A stretch of 6,078 nucleotides of DNA from G039029935 sp039029935 (GCA_039029935.1 JBCCFC010000862.1:1-6078), one strand, 5' to 3'; shown: positions 1 through 5,302, counted from the first letter of the stretch. A program made the numbers and translations. Notes: generated from the letters alone by a model not told the origin.

Positions 1-98
1 GAAACCTGTTAGAAACAGGTTACACGGGATTGCAAATCCCATGCTAATACAGGAAACCTGTTAGAAACAGGTTCAGCCACAGTACACTTCAGTGTACT
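1..98. repeat. Cluster of four short hairpin palindromes (two identical copies plus two others)
   Basis: Four small perfect stem-loops follow one another. AACCTGTT (3-10) pairs with AACAGGTT (14-21) around an AGA loop, and an identical copy lies at 55-62/66-73; the identical unit is 21 nt, at 1-21 and 53-73, offset 52 bp. Between them GGGATT (26-31) pairs with AATCCC (35-40). AGTACACT (81-88) pairs with AGTGTACT (91-98) around a 2-nt loop. Stems are 6-8 bp and loops 2-3 nt. They lie downstream of the dioxygenase gene and could protect or terminate its transcript, but none has a T-tract. The cluster may continue past the left edge. The pairing is seen directly; the role is unknown. Confidence 0.8.
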
Positions 99-110
99 TC
101 CTATAATAGA

Positions 111-215
111 CACCGAATGAATTCGGTGGCGGTTTCCCACAATAACACCGAATGAATTCGGTGGCGGTTTCTCACGATAGCACCGAACTCATTCGGTGGC
201 GGCTCAACGCTATAC
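111..215. repeat. Three-unit 35-bp tandem repeat, each unit with an 18-bp palindrome
   Basis: Three units start at 111, 146 and 181, an exact 35-bp period. Each begins with an 18-nt palindrome: CACCGAAT, a 2-nt GA spacer, then ATTCGGTG. A 17-nt spacer beginning GCGG follows. Units 1 and 2 have identical palindromes and nearly identical spacers. Unit 3 has CTC in place of TGA at 188-190, which leaves a 7-bp stem with a 4-nt loop, and its spacer has diverged and runs into the stop codon of the dioxygenase gene at 210-212. Palindrome and spacer are too short and too alike for a CRISPR array. It may act as a 3' transcript stabiliser or be a dispersed palindromic element. Confidence 0.8.
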
Positions 216-1112
216 CGCCGCCAATTGATTCGCTTGCGCCTCTGCCCACGCCTTCAACGGAATATCCTCATCCCTTGGACGCCAATAGCGCGACACCGGA
301 TGCACCACCGGATCATCGCCATTGTAATTAGCTTTCCCCGTCCCCAATTCGCCCAACAGTTGCAGCTGAATCGGCGTACAGTCCGCCAGCACCGACGCAT
401 CCTGATGATCATAGTCGGATGGCCGAATCCAACGATGCCCATAGCCATAATAGAGACATTTGCGCGCATGACTGGCGAGATTGGGCGTCACACAGTGCAG
501 CAAGGCTGTGCGCCAGAGCATGGCCGTACCGGATTTGACGTTGACCTCAACAATACGGCTTTCATCCACTTTCTGCGATCCATTCGTGCCAATCCAAGGC
601 GATTCCTTATGACTCCCCCGCACCACACAAATCGCACCGCTGTTGTGTTCGCTGAGGTCGGTCAGATAGTAACCGATCTTGACCTCCATAAAGGGAATTT
701 GCCCATTGACGCGCGGCCAGCCAAAGTTGGGACCATCCGAATGCCAGGGGAAAAATCCCTGGCGCGACCCCAATTCGATTTTGGCATGTTCGGGCGACAT
801 CGGTGGGCGAATGTCCACATGCGATGTACGGATTTGAATGTTATAGCCGATAGCATCAACCACATAGGGCAACAACTTGGGATGGTCAATCATACCGCGA
901 TAGAGCGGATGCATTGCGACACAATTGCGCAACTGAAAGGCCGCATCCGCAGCAAGGTTACGCTCACGACGATAGTGAGTGTCGAACTCATCCGTGACGT
1001 TAAGCAACGTCTCCACTTCATCTGCTGAAAGCGCATCCTCCAGCAGAATAAATCCATCCTCATCAAACTGCTGCTTCTGTTCCGGCGTCATCGCCAATAA
1101 CTGCTCACTCAT
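210..1112 (-). CDS. PhyH-like Fe(II)/2-oxoglutarate-dependent dioxygenase
   Basis: Predicted 300-aa cytoplasmic oxygenase of the phytanoyl-CoA dioxygenase (PhyH) family, whose members hydroxylate diverse small molecules using Fe(II), O2 and 2-oxoglutarate. The iron-binding triad is visible: HSD gives H124 and D126 within FFPWHSDGP, and H206 lies in LLHCVTPN. R217, 11 residues after H206, sits where the family binds the 2-oxoglutarate carboxylate. The N-terminus (FDEDGFILLEDALSADEV, about residues 16-33) is the usual helical family opening, and length is normal. The frame is open further upstream to 1184, but that extension would overlap the cupin gene. The ATG at 1112 has GAGGGTGG just upstream and begins 13 nt after the cupin stop, so the two genes are probably co-transcribed and translationally linked. 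Substrate is unknown; a fatty acyl-CoA role should not be assumed. Confidence 0.9.
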   Translation of the reverse strand: MSEQLLAMTPEQKQQFDEDGFILLEDALSADEVETLLNVTDEFDTHYRRERNLAADAAFQLRNCVAMHPLYRGMIDHPKLLPYVVDAIGYNIQIRTSHVDIRPPMSPEHAKIELGSRQGFFPWHSDGPNFGWPRVNGQIPFMEVKIGYYLTDLSEHNSGAICVVRGSHKESPWIGTNGSQKVDESRIVEVNVKSGTAMLWRTALLHCVTPNLASHARKCLYYGYGHRWIRPSDYDHQDASVLADCTPIQLQLLGELGTGKANYNGDDPVVHPVSRYWRPRDEDIPLKAWAEAQANQLAAV

Positions 1113-1125
1113 AATTCCACCCTCG

Positions 1126-1593
1126 TCATTCTGCCAGCTCTGCATGAATTGGGTCCACCCAGTGAACCTCTTCTGGCTCCTCAACCACAGGAATATCCAG
1201 ATTCACCACCACCGCCTCTTGGTCACTACGCACCAGCACACATTGCAACGGCTCATCATCGCTGGCATTGATCTCCTGATGCGGCACATAGGGCGGCACA
1301 AAGATAAAGTCGCCTGGCCCCGCTTCGGCCACATACTCAAGCTGATCCCCCCAACGCATCCGCGCTTTGCCACTCAACACATAGATCACGCTTTCAAGCT
1401 CACCATGATGGTGCGCCCCCGTCTTGGCCTTGGGATGAATATCGACTGTCCCCGCCCAAATCTTCTGCGCTCCTGCCATTGCCTGATTGATCGCCACCGC
1501 CCGATTCATCCCCGGCGTCTGCGCTGTATTTGTATCAAGCTGGTCGCCCCGCACAACGCGAATCCCATGCTCTCGCCAATTAACGTCGCTCAT
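1126..1593 (-). CDS. Small single-domain cupin protein
   Basis: A 155-aa protein with one complete cupin beta-barrel. Motif 1 is at residues 59-75: GAHHHGELE supplies H61, H63 and E67, ending at the motif glycine G75. Motif 2 is at 94-109: G94, P100, H105 and N109. H61, H63, E67 and H105 form a full metal-binding set. Such proteins may be sugar isomerases or epimerases, dioxygenases or sensors, so a specific reaction cannot be assigned. The acidic tail (about 134-155) is outside the barrel. There is no signal peptide. The ATG at 1593 has AAGGA with 7 nt before the start. The dioxygenase gene follows after 13 nt; upstream, a 220-nt repeat-filled gap separates it from the permease gene. Pairing with a PhyH enzyme behind an importer suggests catabolism or processing of an imported compound. 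Confidence 0.88.
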   Translation of the reverse strand: MSDVNWREHGIRVVRGDQLDTNTAQTPGMNRAVAINQAMAGAQKIWAGTVDIHPKAKTGAHHHGELESVIYVLSGKARMRWGDQLEYVAEAGPGDFIFVPPYVPHQEINASDDEPLQCVLVRSDQEAVVVNLDIPVVEEPEEVHWVDPIHAELAE

Positions 1594-1610
1594 GAAATTG
1601 TCCTTGTATA

Positions 1611-1812
1611 AAAGTTGAAAGGTTGAAAAGTTGAAAGGTTGAAAAGTTGAAGAGTTGAAGAGTTGAGGGATTAAAGAGGTCTATATTGAAAGTTGAATGT
1701 TGCATGATTGCAGGTCGTTATAAAACTGCATATGTCATATCACCCTTCAACTTTTCAACTTTTCAACTCTCCCACCTTTCAACCCTTCAACCCTTCCACC
1801 TTTCAACTCTTC
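1611..1812. repeat. Inverted pair of degenerate octamer arrays (GTTGAAAA-type) filling the permease-cupin spacer
   Basis: From about 1611 to 1667 the plus strand repeats an 8-nt word close to GTTGAAAG/GTTGAAAA. From about 1743 to 1812 it repeats the reverse complement (TTCAACTT, TTCAACCC and similar). The arms are separated by about 72 nt of non-repetitive sequence (1671-1742). The right arm ends one base from the permease stop codon, and the left arm stops just before the cupin ribosome-binding site, so the structure occupies almost the whole spacer. In RNA it would fold into a long imperfect hairpin with many alternative registers. I saw no convincing promoter in the central segment. It resembles short tandemly repeated repetitive (STRR) sequences known in cyanobacteria; function here is unknown. 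Confidence 0.85.
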
Positions 1813-1813
1813 C

Positions 1814-2722
1814 CTAATAATCAATTGTTACCTGAATAAATCGGTACTGTAAATAGCCGACCCCCACCATAATGATGAAAAAGATAGCGGACATGGCACT
1901 GCCGTAGCCTGCATGACCGTAGGCAATGGCTGTGTTAAAGATGTGGAAGGCCATTAGGTTGGTGGCATAGTTGGGGCCACCGCGCCCGCTGGTGCCGTCG
2001 GTCAAGACATAGACCTCGGTAAAGGCAAGGAATGCGCTCAATGTTGTGATAATCACCACAAACGTAATGATCGGCGTCAAGAGTGGCAGCGTGATATGGC
2101 GAAACTGTCGCCAATTGTTAGCCCCATCGACCTGCGCCGCTTCATAGTACATCGTGGGAATTGCCTGTAACCCCGCCAAAAACAGCACCATTGCATACCC
2201 GGCCTCTTTCCACACGCGCAAAATCGCCAATGAACGCAACGCCCATTCACTGGTCGTGAGCCATCGAATCGGCCCTAAATCCACAAAGTCGAGCAGGACA
2301 TTGAGCAACCCCTGTTTGCCCGGTAGATAGAGGTAGCGCCAGACCAAGGCAATTGCCACCAGCGGCACTACATACGAGGTGAAATAGGAAACCGTGAAAA
2401 AGCCGCGAATGGTTTTGTTGGTGATGCGGTTCAGCCCAACGGCCAGCAGTAGCCCTAGAATTGTGATACCAGGCACAACCAAGACCGCAAAATTGAAGGT
2501 CACGCGTAGAGATTTCCAAAAAACGGGATCATCTGTCAGCAATTTTAGGTAGTTGGCAAACCCTGCAAACTCCTGATGCCCCGGTTCTTTGACATAAAAG
2601 CTCCAGACAAACATCTCGGCAATGGGGACCCAGATCATCATGCCCATAAACAGCACCGTAAGCAACAGAACAATCCGTCCCATCGGATGCTTGGGCAACC
2701 AGCTTTCAGTTATTGTGTTCAT
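1814..2722 (-). CDS. Carbohydrate ABC transporter permease, MalF/UgpA-like
   Basis: A 302-aa integral membrane protein of the binding-protein-dependent transport family (BPD_transp_1). About six hydrophobic segments are visible, near residues 16-40, 75-97, 110-130, 163-188, 217-240 and 272-294. The cytoplasmic EAA loop that docks on the ATPase is clear: YYEAAQVDGANNW with E194-A195-A196 and G200, followed by LPLLTP at 212-217. The short N-terminal tail and single early helix fit the MalF/UgpA-like partner of a two-permease importer. It follows the solute-binding protein gene by 163 nt. No second permease or ATPase gene is in the window. The ATG at 2722 is preceded directly by the repeat array and a run of T, with no Shine-Dalgarno sequence, so initiation may be weak, leaderless-like or unusual. 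M14 is an alternative start but also lacks a ribosome-binding site. Confidence 0.92.
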   Translation of the reverse strand: MNTITESWLPKHPMGRIVLLLTVLFMGMMIWVPIAEMFVWSFYVKEPGHQEFAGFANYLKLLTDDPVFWKSLRVTFNFAVLVVPGITILGLLLAVGLNRITNKTIRGFFTVSYFTSYVVPLVAIALVWRYLYLPGKQGLLNVLLDFVDLGPIRWLTTSEWALRSLAILRVWKEAGYAMVLFLAGLQAIPTMYYEAAQVDGANNWRQFRHITLPLLTPIITFVVIITTLSAFLAFTEVYVLTDGTSGRGGPNYATNLMAFHIFNTAIAYGHAGYGSAMSAIFFIIMVGVGYLQYRFIQVTIDY

Positions 2723-2723
2723 A

Positions 2724-2873
2724 AAAAATAGTGAATAGTGATGAGTGAATAGTTGATAGTGGATAGTGGATAGTGATGAGTGAATAGTGAATAGTGAATA
2801 ACATTATCTATGTTAATTACACTATCACACCATCACGCCATCACACCATCACACTATCACACTATCACACCCC
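2724..2873. repeat. Inverted pair of degenerate tandem repeats (AGTGAATA-type) between binding protein and permease genes
   Basis: From about 2729 to 2798 the plus strand repeats words such as ATAGTGA, ATAGTGG and ATGAGTGA. From about 2818 to 2873 it carries an 8-nt periodic array of CACTATCA/CACCATCA, near reverse complements. At the centre TAACAT (2799-2804) pairs exactly with ATGTTA (2810-2815) around a TATCT loop, so the arms form one imperfect hairpin with a defined tip. The array runs from about 12 nt beyond the binding-protein stop to a few bases before the permease start codon. A stem here could protect the upstream binding-protein message and reduce expression of the permease, as REP elements between malE and malF do in E. 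coli. That role is inference by analogy. Confidence 0.85.
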
Positions 2874-2885
2874 TACATCCTAACT

Positions 2886-4283
2886 CTATCCCGCTGCCGT
2901 CAACCACTGTGGATTGGCTTCATAGTCAGCCGCGCTCAAGATGCTCCATTGTGGATTGGCACTTAAGAATGCATTGCCTTCGTCTTCGGCACGTTGTAAC
3001 ACCTCGGTGATGTTTTCACCTTCATCACGAATGGATGGCAGGATACGACCTGTGCTATCAACCAACTCACTCGGCCAGAACCCAAAGTCAACGCTGTTTT
3101 CTGGACGATTCTTGATCGCAACCGCGGCCCAACGTGGGCCGGATTCCTCTGAGAAGTCTGGATCATTCCACATGGATTTCAGACCCGGCTGAATACCACG
3201 CAGTTTACAATAGCGCGCCAGATAGTCGGCGCTGACCAAATATTGATAGAACGTGTACGAATCATTGAGATTGTCCTCATTCTGTGTCGTCACAGTGAAC
3301 CCAACATCTGGACCACGACGACCATAGACAGGCTCACCAGTCATCGTTGGTGGCAGATGCAGCCCCCAATCGATATCCGTATACTGCGTGTCCATCAAAC
3401 CGTTAAACCATGTCCAGTTATAGAGGCAGACAGCGTTGCCAAAGCCATATCGTTCACGTGAGTGGATACCCTCTTCACGGCTGTCAGTCTTGTGGACATC
3501 ATAAATATCCATGATGTGTTGCCATGCTTGATTACCGATATCATCATTGTGCTTCACACTGTCCTTGGTTGGGAAGACATTGCCATCAATCGGCCCGCCG
3601 ATTTCAAGACGAAGGTCTTCATACATGGAATATTCGTTGCCATAAATTGCCAAACCAGAGCGGACCAATGTATCGCCATCCCATTCGGTAATGTCGGACG
3701 CCCATGTCAGGAAATCATCCCAACGCGCAGGGATATCATCTGGCGAGTAGCCCAATTCATCCAGCAATCCTGCATTGTAGAAAATTTGGCTGCTAAAGAC
3801 ACCATTCGGCAGACCATAGAACTCACCCTCGCCACCTGTTGGCGAGATGCGATAAAGCGTTGACGTCAACTCGCCAAACTCTTCCTTGACGTTGATGACT
3901 TCTTCTGGCAATGGCAGCAACACCTCTTCCTTGGTCAATGTATCCAAGAACGTTTCATCAATCGCCGCCACATCCGGCGCATTACCCGCAGCGTTGGCCG
4001 TCAGCAACTTCTGCTGGACCTCACCACCGGGCACAAACTGCATCTCGATGGTGATGCCCTCGTTTGCTGCCTCAAACTCAGGAATAGCAACCTCTTCTGT
4101 CATCACATTGATGGTACGGCGGTCTGTAAACCACGCCACCAGTGTTGTTCCCTCCGCATCTGGCGCGGAACCACCGCCTCCAGCACCTTCCTCTGGTGGT
4201 GGCACACAGGCGGCTAACATCAAGCTCGCACCCGCAGCACCCGTCAAGGCCAAAAATTGACGACGACTTAGTTTGTTCGACAT
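2886..4283 (-). CDS. Extracellular solute-binding lipoprotein of a carbohydrate ABC importer (family 1)
   Basis: A 465-aa binding protein expected to sit outside the cytoplasmic membrane and deliver a sugar, oligosaccharide or similar solute to the permease encoded next. Residues 6-11 (SRRQFL) form a twin-arginine export motif, a hydrophobic stretch follows, and LAAC at 23-26 is a lipobox, so C26 would be lipidated after Tat export. A Pro/Glu/Gly-rich linker (27-45) leads to the binding fold. Family 1 landmarks are PDVAAIDETFLDTL (about 103-116), EFYGLPNGVFSSQIFYN (154-170) and the P-x-RWDDFLTWA segment (185-195). Length is typical. The ATG at 4283 is supported by AGAGGAG ending 6-7 nt upstream, the strongest ribosome-binding site in the window. 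It is the first gene of the presumed operon, behind a promoter candidate near 4339-4366. Ligand identity cannot be read from sequence. Confidence 0.93.
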   Translation of the reverse strand: MSNKLSRRQFLALTGAAGASLMLAACVPPPEEGAGGGGSAPDAEGTTLVAWFTDRRTINVMTEEVAIPEFEAANEGITIEMQFVPGGEVQQKLLTANAAGNAPDVAAIDETFLDTLTKEEVLLPLPEEVINVKEEFGELTSTLYRISPTGGEGEFYGLPNGVFSSQIFYNAGLLDELGYSPDDIPARWDDFLTWASDITEWDGDTLVRSGLAIYGNEYSMYEDLRLEIGGPIDGNVFPTKDSVKHNDDIGNQAWQHIMDIYDVHKTDSREEGIHSRERYGFGNAVCLYNWTWFNGLMDTQYTDIDWGLHLPPTMTGEPVYGRRGPDVGFTVTTQNEDNLNDSYTFYQYLVSADYLARYCKLRGIQPGLKSMWNDPDFSEESGPRWAAVAIKNRPENSVDFGFWPSELVDSTGRILPSIRDEGENITEVLQRAEDEGNAFLSANPQWSILSAADYEANPQWLTAAG

Positions 4284-4338
4284 AAGTTTCTCCTCTGAAT
4301 ATAGACTACAAAATCAAGAAATGCTCGAATTGATCAGT

Positions 4339-4366
4339 AGTATACTATAAATATGAAAGTTTGCAA
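4339..4366 (-). promoter_or_regulatory. Candidate sigma70-type promoter of the transporter operon
   Basis: On the minus strand TTGCAA (4361-4366) lies 16 nt before TATACT (4339-4344), which matches 4 of 6 and 5 of 6 consensus positions. Transcription would start near 4332, giving a leader of about 48 nt that includes the strong AGAGGAG site. The region is AT-rich and lies directly downstream of a terminator, where a promoter is expected. Promoter consensus in this lineage is poorly known to me. Confidence 0.42.
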
Positions 4367-4368
4367 CT

Positions 4369-4388
4369 GCCATAAAAAATGATATGGC
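4369..4388. promoter_or_regulatory. Inverted repeat upstream of the -35 box, possible operator
   Basis: GCCATA (4369-4374) and TATGGC (4383-4388) form a 6-bp inverted repeat with an 8-nt AT-rich spacer, starting 3 nt upstream of the candidate -35 hexamer of the transporter operon. The half-site spacing would suit a dimeric regulator, and sugar-importer operons are usually regulated, but no regulator gene is in the window. A repeat of this length can arise by chance in AT-rich DNA. Confidence 0.25.
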
Positions 4389-4413
4389 TTTACGACCTGA
4401 TTCTACTGCACAT

Positions 4414-4466
4414 AAAAAAATGACTGACACTATGTGAAATTAGATCACATAGTGTCAGTCTTTTTT
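4414..4466. terminator. Strong bidirectional intrinsic terminator
   Basis: GACTGACACTATGTGA (4422-4437) pairs perfectly with TCACATAGTGTCAGTC (4445-4460), a 16-bp stem with a 7-nt loop. On the plus strand six T follow the stem (4461-4466). On the minus strand the stem is followed by one A and then seven T (complement of 4414-4420), so it can terminate in both directions. It lies about 30 nt past the stop codon of the Rpn relic and upstream of the transporter promoter, so its obvious role is to keep Rpn transcription out of the transporter operon. Confidence 0.85.
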
Positions 4467-4484
4467 CAATATATATTGAAAAAA
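4461..4484. repeat. 24-bp perfect AT-rich palindrome
   Basis: The left half TTTTTTCAATAT (4461-4472) is the exact reverse complement of ATATTGAAAAAA (4473-4484), with no spacer. Its first six T are also the T-tract of the adjacent terminator stem. For minus-strand transcripts from the Rpn relic it comes before the 16-bp stem, forming a tandem terminator arrangement, and its T-run could serve as a first release site. A protein-binding or simple cruciform role cannot be excluded. Confidence 0.7.
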
Positions 4485-4492
4485 GTAAATAT

Positions 4493-4966
4493 CTATACTC
4501 TATCAAGCATTTCATCCAACAATGATCGAAACGCATCAAAAGGCTTCCTGTCCAAACAGGTATTGATTAACGCTTTTAGCTCTTTAATCGTCTCAATCAG
4601 TTGGAGGTCATCTTTCACGATTTCCATTTGTTGAGACGGCAACGAATAACAGTAGTTGAGTAGCCCAACCAGAATCGTTCGTTGTTCATCAAGGCGTCGT
4701 TGTCTTTCTTGTTGTATCCCTTTCTCGATCCCTCTCTCGATCCCTCTCTCGATCCCATCGGCATGACCCTCATCATACAATCGCTGTTTATACGTTTTAA
4801 TGGTTACTTCTAACATTGTCTTCACCTCCTCTGCTTCTCGATAGACTTTATCCAGCTTGTCATAATCTTCTCGACTAATCTTGTCATTCTTCCACAACTG
4901 CATAAACCAGTTGAACAACAAGGAGATGGCGCGTTTGTCCTCTTCTTTTTCAAAGAGTGCCATCAT
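4493..4966 (-). CDS. C-terminal fragment of Rpn-family protein (157 codons)
   Basis: The open segment from the ATG pair at 4966 encodes a mostly helical, highly charged protein. Residues 1-60 (ALFEKEEDKRAI, then a region rich in E, K and D) correspond to the late part of Rpn proteins, followed by the family's DEGHADGIERGIERGIEKGIQQERQRR stretch (65-91), a coiled-coil-prone segment with a four-residue period. The tail (92-157) is again helical. The repeat is encoded by a 12-bp DNA repeat (TCGATCCCTCTC on the plus strand at 4725-4736 and 4737-4748, partial copy to 4756). Only a weak AAGAG lies upstream of the start. If translated alone it would lack any nuclease core, but could retain an interaction surface. 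Confidence 0.5.
   Translation of the reverse strand: MMALFEKEEDKRAISLLFNWFMQLWKNDKISREDYDKLDKVYREAEEVKTMLEVTIKTYKQRLYDEGHADGIERGIERGIEKGIQQERQRRLDEQRTILVGLLNYCYSLPSQQMEIVKDDLQLIETIKELKALINTCLDRKPFDAFRSLLDEMLDRV
4725..4756. repeat. 12-bp tandem repeat coding for GIER units
   Basis: TCGATCCCTCTC occurs at 4725-4736 and 4737-4748, with an 8-nt partial copy at 4749-4756 and a diverged copy before it (4713-4724). It encodes the Gly-Ile-Glu-Arg tetrapeptide repeats of the Rpn C-terminal segment on the minus strand. Exact DNA identity of the copies points to recent slippage expansion, common in this part of the family. Confidence 0.8.
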
Positions 4967-4969
4967 CTC

Positions 4970-5206
4970 TTACGCCAACAAATCAATATCTTTGCCACGC
5001 AGTTTCACCTTGTAGAGGATGTCGCTGGTACGATGTTTATAACTGTCGGAAACAAACGATTTGTTGACACGTTCAGCGGTGTTGAAGTCAAGTTCGTCAA
5101 CCCATGATTCTTTCACGAAACTAATGAGTAGTTGCTTGAAAATGGTCAAGTTTGAGAAGAGCTTGGTATAGCCTCGGTCGTGAATGTTGTGTACAGTGTC
5201 AGCCAT
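4970..5206 (-). CDS. N-terminal fragment of Rpn-family nuclease (78 codons)
   Basis: The 78-codon segment opens with MADTVHNIHDRGYTKLFSN, a characteristic start for Rpn/YhgA-like PD-(D/E)XK proteins, followed by the helix FKQLLISFVKESW (23-35) and SFVSDSYKHRTSDILYKVKLRGKDID (50-75). D62 in TSDILY is the likely first catalytic acidic residue; the paired E-x-Q strand that should follow the KVKLRGKDI strand is absent because a TAA ends the segment. The ATG at 5206 has AAAGGA about 8 nt upstream, a good ribosome-binding site. Alone this piece cannot be an active nuclease. The N-terminal match is clear to me by eye, but the extent of loss is estimated. Confidence 0.6.
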   Translation of the reverse strand: MADTVHNIHDRGYTKLFSNLTIFKQLLISFVKESWVDELDFNTAERVNKSFVSDSYKHRTSDILYKVKLRGKDIDLLA

Positions 5207-5230
5207 AGACGATTTCCTTTCTGAGTTTAA

Positions 5231-5302
5231 CAGGAAGAACGGGAAGGTCAGGAAGAGTTCCTTGAGAAATATGAGCCCTTCCTTGTCTTCCCACTCGTCC
5301 TG
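5231..5302. repeat. Imperfect purine/pyrimidine inverted repeat in the Rpn leader
   Basis: A 27-nt purine-rich arm with AGGAAG-like words (5231-5257) faces a pyrimidine-rich arm (5276-5302) that is its reverse complement at 19 of 27 positions; the loop is 18 nt. The outer five pairs and two internal GGGAAG and AGGAAG blocks are exact. It lies between the Rpn promoter candidate and the Rpn start codon, so it would fold in the leader RNA. It has no T-tract in the minus direction, so it is not a standard terminator for the gene to its right. Confidence 0.55.

Larger units (their letters stand above)
4493..5206 (-). pseudogene. Rpn-family (PD-(D/E)XK) nuclease/transposase gene relic with lost catalytic core
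   Basis: Two open segments read in the same frame, separated only by a TAA stop (4970-4972) and one sense codon (GAG, 4967-4969). The first (78 codons) matches the N-terminus of Rpn/YhgA-like recombination-promoting nucleases, and the second (157 codons) matches their C-terminal region with the usual GIERGIER repeats. Intact members, as I know them, are about 290-330 aa and carry an E-x-Q catalytic strand with a following core between these parts. Here the sequence jumps from RGKDID to a C-terminal helical region, so roughly 60-100 codons appear to be missing as well as the stop. This suggests an internal in-frame deletion plus a nonsense change. The gene keeps a promoter candidate, a Shine-Dalgarno site and a terminator, so decay may be recent. 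Confidence 0.72.

Noticed and set aside
102..107. TATAAT on the plus strand as a promoter -10 box
   Set aside because: No -35-like hexamer lies 16-18 nt upstream and no plus-strand gene follows.
1..203. Possible CRISPR array from regularly spaced palindromic repeats
   Set aside because: The repeat core is only 18 nt, the 17-nt spacers are nearly identical between units 1 and 2, and no cas genes are present.
225..1028. Long plus-strand reading frame (267 codons) opposite the dioxygenase gene
   Set aside because: Its translation has no recognisable domain, while the minus strand holds a complete PhyH motif set; it is an antisense shadow, as are 979-1611 and 5338-6000.
1113..1184. Upstream extension of the dioxygenase to 324 aa
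   Set aside because: It would overlap the cupin gene by about 60 nt and lacks the good ribosome-binding site found before the ATG at 1112.
1671..1742. Internal promoter for the cupin and dioxygenase genes
   Set aside because: A TATAAC occurs on the minus strand, but no -35 hexamer is found at acceptable spacing.
4422..4460. Terminal inverted repeats of a miniature transposon
   Set aside because: The arms are only 7 nt apart and flanked by T/A tracts as in a terminator; no target-site duplication is visible.
4967..4972. Frameshift between the two Rpn segments
   Set aside because: Both segments are in the same frame; the break is a TAA codon, and the missing core points to deletion, not a shift.
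5231..5302. Intrinsic terminator for the surface-protein gene
   Set aside because: No T-tract follows on the minus strand, pairing is imperfect, and a promoter candidate lies between it and that gene.
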